Part shown: positions 57,836-64,000 of the stretch, in pieces
How positions within the stretch are numbered: the first letter of the stretch is position 1
Layout: every line of letters starts with the position of its first letter
Assembly: GCA_000467715.1 (NCBI GenBank)
Contig: AJFK01000065.1
Span: 91,793-155,792, forward strand
Length of the DNA stretch: 64,000 nt
Direction: 5' to 3'
Source: Hysterium pulicare CBS 123377
Lineage: Eukaryota > Ascomycota > Dothideomycetes > Hysteriales > Hysteriaceae
Program-made: the position numbers and the translations under genes
The notes under the pieces: model-generated
Databases searched by the model: none
What the model saw: the letters and a program-made list of their open reading frames with translations, nothing else
What the model was told of the DNA's origin: nothing

Positions 57836-58413
57836 ATCCGCATCCACTACTCGGAGCTCCTACTTCAGCACCTTGGTAAATCATCTGGTTCGCCAGAAAC
57901 TGCCGTTAATGTCCTCGAACTCGGCTGTGGAGCTGGAGTACCTATCATACAGCGCTTGAAATCCCAATCAAACATCCACACAACCGCAAACACTATTTCA
58001 AGCACCCAGATCGCTCTCGTAGCAGCATCTGTCATACTTTGCTTTCATTGAGGGTGCTATGATGAGTCTTGATTTCAAACCTCAGGGATTCGACGCTGTC
58101 GTTGTTATGTATGCTATCGTCCATCTACCGCGGGATGAGCAGGTGACTTTGATAACCCGTATGGCATGACGGCTCAAACCCGCTAACTGGCTTCTCACGA
58201 ATTTTGGGGCAAAGGCGGATGAGGGCACGGTTGGACGGGAGGAAGGGTGACTGGGACAGAGTGTATTGGAGTCATCGGGGAGTCGAGAGAACATGTGAGG
58301 TCTTGGGCGAGGGTGGATTCGAGGTAAAGAGTAGAGAGTTTGTGAAAGAACCAGAGAAGGAGGGGGAGAAGGAGGAATTTCCTTCCTACCTATGGGTTTT
58401 AGCAAGGGGCAGA
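57836..58413 (+). pseudogene. Decayed SAM-dependent methyltransferase
   Basis: Three frames together outline a class I methyltransferase. The first carries motif I, VNVLELGCGAGVPIIQRL (about 57905-57958). The second carries GFDAVVVMYAIVHLPRDEQV and LKPANWLLTNFGAKADEG (about 58088-58220). The third carries DRVYWSHRGVERTCEVLGE and a final FPSYLWVLARGR (about 58255-58413). Breaks are a frameshift between about 57990 and 58050, a TGA at 58166-58168 before RLKP, and a second frameshift near 58235-58250. The upstream sequence has stops and no plausible start. A real loss-of-function relic rather than a missed intron pattern, since the stops lie within conserved blocks. Confidence 0.75.
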
Positions 58414-58935
58414 TGCAAGAACTGGATGATTAGAGGCTCAAGCACAGCTATTGAAAGACGTTTATGGTCGATTGCTTTATTTCACAACATGTCCACCCTT
58501 AGGCTAGCCGAACGCTTCAAAAGCTGCGTCATAAACAACGCCGATCGGTATAGAGCAAAGACTTTGTATGTGCTGAAAATGTCAAGGTGTGATCGTCCGA
58601 GGATAGATGAGCGAGTCATGCTGACCCGCTGAGTAAGGCTCGGCCACCAAGCCTAGCTGTACAACGAGGGGAGAGCTTTCCACAACTGCCAAGCTCGTAG
58701 ACTTCTCAACTTATTCACCTACTTATGTTATTTCCAATTATAGAGCACAACCTCAATCCTGGCGACCTCACGGCGATTTAAGATCTTCCTGATCAGTGTT
58801 TCCCTTTTCATTTGCATCTCTCTCATCCTGGCTTCTGCTCGTTTCGGAGGCCGCGTTACTTCATTGCTCTCTCATTTGAAGCCTGCAAAGCTCTCTGGCT
58901 CTATAGTGCCCGCACGTCCGCTGTTCAATTCCAGC
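58414..58935. other. Intergenic, promoter of M3 peptidase gene
   Basis: About 520 bases. The frame leading into the next gene stays open over the last 120 bases but lacks an ATG. Confidence 0.5.
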
Positions 58936-61481
58936 ATGGCTCCACAGCAGTATCGCAAGCCGCCGCAGGCCCCGCCGAAGTTCACTGCAACCCCCTCGTC
59001 GTTAATTGAGGAAACCCAGCAGCTCGTACGTCAACCCAAGTCCAGCTTAGCATCATACCTTCGAAAGTTATGGTCGATTGTTTCTGCTATATAGAAGGTG
59101 CTCGGAAAGTTCAGGACTAATGTATCATCACAGATCGAAAGGTCCCGGGGTGTCCAAGACTCTATTGTTCGGGATGTCAACCCTGAGAAAGCGACGTTCG
59201 CAAACGTCCTCCTACCCATAGCTCGAGACGACGACAAAACGGCCATCGAGTCCCACATTATAGGATTTTACCAGGCTGTTTCAACAGACCAAGAACTGCG
59301 CGATGCCTCTACCGAAGCAGAACGACTCCTTGATGACTTCGGCATCGAGTCAAGCATGCGGGAAGACGTATTCAACTTGGTAGATGCTGTTTTGAAGAGG
59401 GACGAGCAACTCGATCCGGAATCTAGGCGATTACTAGAGAAGGATCACAAGGGTTATATCAGAAACGGACTGGGCGTTCCGGCTGGACCGAAACGTGATC
59501 GTTTCAAAGAGATCAAAAAGCGCCTGAGTGAAATCAGTATCGTCTTCCAAAAAAACCTGAATGAGGAGAACGGTGCGCTATGGTTCACGCTAGAGGAACT
59601 AGAGGGCGTCCCTGAAGATCTTATCTCAACTTGGGAGAAGGGTACTGGAGATCATGAGGGCAAGATCAGACTCACCTTCAAATATCCCGATCTGTTTCCC
59701 ACGCTGAAGTACGCGAAGAACGCCAACACTCGTAAGCGAGTCTTTGTCGAGAATGAGAACAAATGCAACCAAAATGTTCCACTCTTCCGGGAAGCTATCG
59801 TCCTCCGTGATGAGGCCGCGCGAATCTTGGGATATAGCAATCATGCCGAATTTAGAATAGAAGACAAGATGGCCAAGACTCCTAAGACGGTGGATGATTT
59901 CCTCGGTGACCTTCGGACCAAGCTGGCCGCTGGTGGCAAAAAGGAGATTGAAAAATTGCTAGCCTTGAAACAGGAGGACTTGAAAGCTCGAGGGGACGAG
60001 AAATCGGATGACGGCCGATATTATCTGTGGGACCATCGCTACTACGACAGACTTATGCTGGAGCGTGACTACTCTCTTGACCAGCAGAAGATCGCTGAGT
60101 ATTTCCCACTTCAAACGACGATTCGTGGCATGCTTCAGATTTTTGAAGAGCTGTTCGGCCTAGTCTTTGTGGAGATGAATGGCAAGGACAGAGATGAAAT
60201 TGCTGACTCGGGCAATGGCAACGACATCGTATGGCATGAAGAGGTACAACTATTTAGTGTATGGGATGACGAAGGTGAAGGTGCTGGATTTGTTGGATAT
60301 TTATACCTAGATCTCTTCCCTCGTGAGGGCAAGGTAAGATCTCGACTCCGAAATCTTCAGCAAAGAGCACTACTAACACCAAGTTCACAGTATGGACATG
60401 CAGCTAATTTCAACCTTCAACCTGTATTGTCACCAGAAGCACTGCGAAGACTACAATGAACTAATACGATCAGGGCTATATTGACGAGAATGGCAAACGA
60501 CGGTATCCTGCCACGGCGTTGGTATGCAACTTCTCTAAACCGACTCCAAAAAAACCGAGTTTGTTGAAACACGATGAAGTGGTTACCCTGTTTCATGAAT
60601 TGGGACACGGCATCCATGATCTTGTTTCGCGAACCACATATTCGCGCTTCCATGGTAAGCGATGATCTCCATGTCTACTTGAAAGGATATCTGACTGAAA
60701 GTGAACCTTTAGGGACTAACACGGTCCGAGACTTTGTTGAGGCCCCTAGGTCAGTAATTGGCGCGATGTTACTGCCTGCAAATTACTAATCAAATCGTCC
60801 ATACAGTCAGATGCTTGAAAACTGGTGTTGGTCCAGAGATCAGCTGAAATCATTAAGCTACCACTATTCGTATCTCTCATCAGACTATGCCACCGCCTTC
60901 GAAGAATCTTCGGACGTTCCAGCAAGGCCTGAGGAACGCATTCCCGATGAACTGATCAAGAACCTCATCAACACCAAACACGTTAATGATGCCCTGTTCA
61001 ATCTTCGTCAGCTTCACTTCGGAATATTTGATATGACTGTCCATGAGCCCAAAAATCACGAGACTATCGAGGCTTTAAAGGTTTCGGAAACCTACAATAG
61101 ATTGCGGAAAGAAATCTCAAAATTAGATGGCCCTGAAGCGCTTGAGGATAACCAAGACTGGACCTGGGGCAACGGTCAGGCGACATTTGGCCATTTGATA
61201 GGCGGGTATGACGCAGGGTGAGCCTATGTCGCACCAAGTTGCTTATGTAGCTGACTTACAAAATCAGGTATTACGGGTATCTTAGTTCCCAAGTTTACTC
61301 CACCGATATGTTTTACTCGGTTTTCAAGGCAAATCCAATGAATGGCAAGGAAGGTCGCCGGTACAGGCATACTGTTCTTGAGCGGGGTGGAAGTAAGGAG
61401 GAGATGGAGACCTTGGAGGACTTTCTGGGGAGGAAACCCAGCACGGAGGCTTTCTACGAAGAATTGGGTCTCAGTGCATAA
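58936..61481 (+). CDS. M3-family metallopeptidase (thimet oligopeptidase / saccharolysin / MepB type)
   Basis: Cytosolic zinc oligopeptidase that trims short peptides. Seven exons: 58936-59025, 59134-60333, 60391-60423, 60474-60654, 60713-60749, 60807-61217 and 61268-61481; 721 residues. The zinc motif TLFHELGHGIHDLVSRT is in exon 4; the third ligand Glu lies in the segment rebuilt from exons 5 and 6, TVRDFVEAPSQMLENW. Other family blocks are ATFANVLLPIARDD near the N-terminus, FTLEELEGVPEDLIS, GYLYLDLFPREGKYGHAANF across splice 2, and GYYGYLSSQVYSTDMF across the last splice. Exons of 33 and 37 nt are small. I place the first acceptor at 59133, which joins EETQQL to IERSRGVQDS. The length agrees with the family. 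Confidence 0.93.
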
Positions 61482-62073
61482 GAAGAGGGTTTGTTCTTAG
61501 AAAGGAATCGATGTACTGTACAAACTGCCCGTAGCAGACATTTTGCTTGTGCCATCGACGCGAAATAACCGTCCCAGACCAGCACGGATTAGTCCTTCTG
61601 GCAGCTCCGTTCATTGCAAAGGAAAGAACATCTCGTGGGAGCTTCTGAGTACAGGTTTACTGTTGTTCCTTTCGTTTCGCTTACATCAAGGAGTCAGCCG
61701 GGTGGTCAGAGGCCTTGACCTTCATTCTCCGTTTTGTTTTCAACTCTCTATTTGGGCTACATGCTTTCACTTTCTACCCATAGATCTTCCTTCGTCTTTC
61801 ATGAGACTCAGTCGTACCTGCCACATTTCTCATCTGACAACCTGCGGGCAGGTGTTAGGTCCCGATCTTCCATTCACCACTTTGAACATGACAAACTACA
61901 CAGGAGCAAAGTATGGCTACCCCTACGGGCACCCCTACGAACCATTCCAAGACATCACGGTGGACACGGGTGACATCCAATGAAGGTCTTGTTCACCATC
62001 TGTAAGCGTTCCATATTGCTGTGAGTGCACTTTGGATGGCGTTCGTTGACATATAATAGTTATGGCGCTGTAG
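61482..62073. other. Flank of M3 peptidase gene and 5' part of the broken regulator
   Basis: An ATG at 61888 opens a 31-codon frame (MTNYTGAKYGYPYGHP...) that ends at TGA 61981-61983. It is in the right phase to join the next block after an intron with donor at 62001-62005 (GTAAG) and acceptor at 62073, so it may be the former first exon. No zinc cluster is visible. Confidence 0.4.
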
Positions 62074-63140
62074 TTCACCTGGATCCATCCGGCACACATG
62101 TTGATCAGCGAGTACCATTTCATGTCCAGCTATCGCCGAGTAACCCGAATTTATTGCTCCACCCCTTTGATAAATGCCATATGTGCCATGGGCTGCTTCT
62201 ATTTCGCCTGCCAACCCAATGATGGATTCGATGCGAAGGGTCTGAAATTGCTATTTCTCGAAGAGGCTGAATTTGGTCTCGCTCGTGAACATCCGACAAA
62301 ACCTACTACTGTGTCCACTCATGCTATTCTATTCCTTACCAAACTCAGTGGAGGGCCGATACAGGAAGCTGATCGTCATCTGATGTCAGCAGTGGAGTCC
62401 TTGCCAAACATGGTTCGGGATGGCTTCTCTCCGGAAGCACTGGGAATAATTTCATGGGGTCTGTTCACATTGGAAACTATGTGGGCAGGGGTTTGCCAAC
62501 GAGTTTCTCAAAGTACACCGCCACGAGGTCCACCTTTCAATGGAGTCAAATTGGACAGGACAGATACTTATTGGCAGTCCTACTGGTTCCCCTCCGACAA
62601 CGTCACTGAAGAGTTTCCCAGCCACGCCATCCGAGCTGCTTTAGAGCTCGCAATATGAGCCTACTTATGCGAGAGGCTATTGGAATTTACTCTGGGAATT
62701 GCGGGCGAATATCGTTGGTTTCTCTCTTGCAATTAGCCAAAAGGGTAAGTGTGTGGAAAGACGCTTTGCCGGCTTCGATGGGATATGTTGAAGACGTGGC
62801 TCATCCGTTTCCTCATGTCTATTTTCTACAGTGTGTAGTACAGTCTCCTCTACAAGATATACGTAACTGACGTGTCACTAGTGTGCAATACTACTTTACT
62901 CTGTTTTATGTTTTACTTCCCCTCCCGAAAATATGGCCACAAGTAAGAGTAGCACCACTGCTTCGTTTGACTTTTCTGTAACGGCAGGGCATTGAAGGCA
63001 AGATCAGAAGACTACAAGAATCTTAATCGACAGCGGGTTGAGTGTCATTGACATGCTTCGGAAATACTCCATTCTCTTCTCCAGTCGTGCCAGACACCTA
63101 TACAAGTTCTCTGCGTCGTCCGCCTATGCGAAGTCACAGT
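62074..63140 (+). pseudogene. Broken fungal transcription-factor regulatory domain
   Basis: The first block, 62074-62654, reads FTWIHPAHMLISEYHFM, then YCSTPLINAICAMGCFYF, then EALGIISWGLFTLETMWAG, matching the middle homology domain of Zn2Cys6 regulators. The frame then shifts at about 62654. The second block continues as LMREAIGIYSGNCGRISLVS and LLQLAKRVSVWKDALPASM. A normal 51-nt intron at 62831-62881 joins PHVYFL to HVQYYFTLFYVLL, as in intact relatives. Further pieces (SEDYKNLNRQ, YSILFSSRARHLYKFSAS) occur in differing frames to 63140. The zinc cluster is missing, a TGA lies in the presumed 5' exon and at least one frameshift is present, so no full regulator can be made. Confidence 0.65.
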
Positions 63141-63142
63141 AA

Positions 63143-63627
63143 AGTATACCAGATCTTGCGAGGAAACCCAGAACGCGGTTGCGAGTTATTTCCAAGCCTT
63201 GAAGGGCGCTCCTCCTGGGTTCACCTTTGTCGGAGTATTCCAGGCGATGATATACGAGCTTGTTCAGGAGCGAGAAATTGACTTAGCGACAGATATCACG
63301 GAATCAATTGGCTCACTAACAGGAATTGGTGAGCATGAGATTTACCAAACCCTCAGGAAAGAAGACTATGGAAGAAACCCCAACATGGGACTTCAGATCG
63401 ACTGGCAGGAGATATTAGATTGCCAGACACTCATCGACGAATTTGCAAATTCCTACCAGCAGAGTCGACACTATATACCAGATGCTACTCAAACGGTGGT
63501 CGCATCGCTGCTTGACATTGACGTGCCAGGAATTCGGGGGATCAAATCGATACATATTCAAATTCAATCACACTTCGTTCAGAAAGCGCTCCTTGGATCG
63601 TTCCAATCCTCTTTGCAAATTTCATGA
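63143..63627 (+). CDS. Hypothetical open frame, possibly C-terminal part of the broken regulator
   Basis: Open frame ending at TGA 63625-63627, with no clear start; the first ATG-less codons read EETQNAVASYFQALKGAPPG. The sequence looks protein-like throughout: GVFQAMIYELVQEREIDLAT, ITESIGSLTGIGEHEIYQTL, IDWQEILDCQTLIDEFANSY. Alternating hydrophobic and charged residues suggest helices. No family recognised. It may be the end of the upstream pseudogene or a separate truncated gene at the edge of the AT-rich block. Confidence 0.3.
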
Positions 63628-63789
63628 CCGCTCTAACAGTCACAAGCACCTCAATAGCATAGTGTTCCCTTCTTTGCTCGAAACGCACTTATTATGTGTA
63701 AGTACAAAGTAGAATCTTCTTTCATCAGCGGTGCCATAAGATGTGCAGCTCTCCGAGTTCACTTCAAGAGCACCGCAAACGCAATTCGT

Positions 63790-64000
63790 TTGCTCTATCA
63801 AATAGACTAAGCCTAGCTTACTAAAAGTAAATAGTTTCTCTTAAGTAGTTACACAAATCTTATAAATAATTAGTTCTAATATATAAAGTAGTAAAAGCTA
63901 TATTTTATACTTTTATACTTATTTTAAATTATATTAAAAAAATTTATAATAGTATTAATCCTTAATATTTAAATAAGTTAAAAAGTTAAAAAGTTAAAAA
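63790..64000. other. Very AT-rich block reaching the window edge
   Basis: From about 63790 the sequence becomes almost pure A and T with only scattered G or C, for example ATTTTATACTTTTATACTT, and ends in three copies of AGTTAAAA (period 8, about 63976-64000). Composition changes sharply relative to the gene-rich DNA to the left. Such blocks in ascomycetes are usually repeat-induced-point-mutation (RIP) damaged transposons; no element can be recognised in the part visible. Confidence 0.8.

Overview
The window is nuclear DNA of a filamentous ascomycete (Pezizomycotina). The evidence is short GT..AG introns of about 45-110 nt in most genes, two Zn2Cys6 regulators including a FarA/Ctf1-type protein, a BYS1-type secreted protein, fungal FKBP12, SEC20 and RRN11 homologues, and a nuclear tRNA-Ser(AGA). 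The class was not determined. I rebuilt gene models by hand by joining open frames at splice sites; phases were checked and total coding lengths divide by three for all complete models.

Layout, left to right. 1-2858(-): 5' two thirds of an ABCC-type ABC transporter that runs off the left edge. 3.9-5.7 kb(+): T5orf172/GIY-YIG-like protein with C-terminal membrane segments. 6.1-6.7 kb(-): small secreted cysteine-rich protein. 7.7-9.6 kb(-): DHA1 MFS exporter. 10.1-11.3 kb(+): SNARE SEC20. 12.0-13.4 kb(+): aspartate aminotransferase. 14.1-15.4 kb(-): gag-like domesticated retroelement gene. 16.3 kb: tRNA-Ser. 16.6-17.3 kb(+): holo-ACP synthase type PPTase, followed by a possible 75-residue spliced microprotein gene. 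19.9-20.5 kb(-): BYS1-like secreted protein. 22.2-23.2 kb(+): decayed short-chain dehydrogenase. 25.5-26.8 kb(-): six-exon FKBP12. 28.9-29.9 kb(-): histidinol phosphatase. 30.5-31.2 kb(-): gamma-glutamylcyclotransferase-like. 31.8-33.2 kb(-): BAR protein. 34.9-37.4 kb(-): Zn2Cys6 regulator. 41.3-45.0 kb: divergent RING-H2 and RRN11-like genes. 45.9-47.9 kb: divergent RPS11 and 3-ketoacyl-CoA reductase. 48.2-49.0 kb(-): RpiB-family isomerase with a small upstream ORF. 49.7-53.0 kb(-): nine-exon FarA/Ctf1-like regulator. 54.4-55.0 kb(-): NUDIX hydrolase. 55.6-57.3 kb(+): disordered nuclear protein. 57.8-58.4 kb(+): methyltransferase relic. 58.9-61.5 kb(+): M3 metallopeptidase. 62-63.6 kb(+): broken transcription-factor remains, then from about 63.8 kb an extremely AT-rich block reaching the right edge.

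This is mostly a core housekeeping region (ribosome, Pol I initiation, Golgi-ER SNARE, histidine and aspartate metabolism, fatty-acid elongation and its likely regulator) interleaved with accessory pieces: transporters, secreted proteins, three pseudogenes and a retroelement-derived gene. I see no biosynthetic cluster, CRISPR or intact transposon. The least explained items are the gag-derived gene, the membrane-anchored T5orf172 protein, the possible microprotein genes, and the decayed genes next to the AT-rich block.
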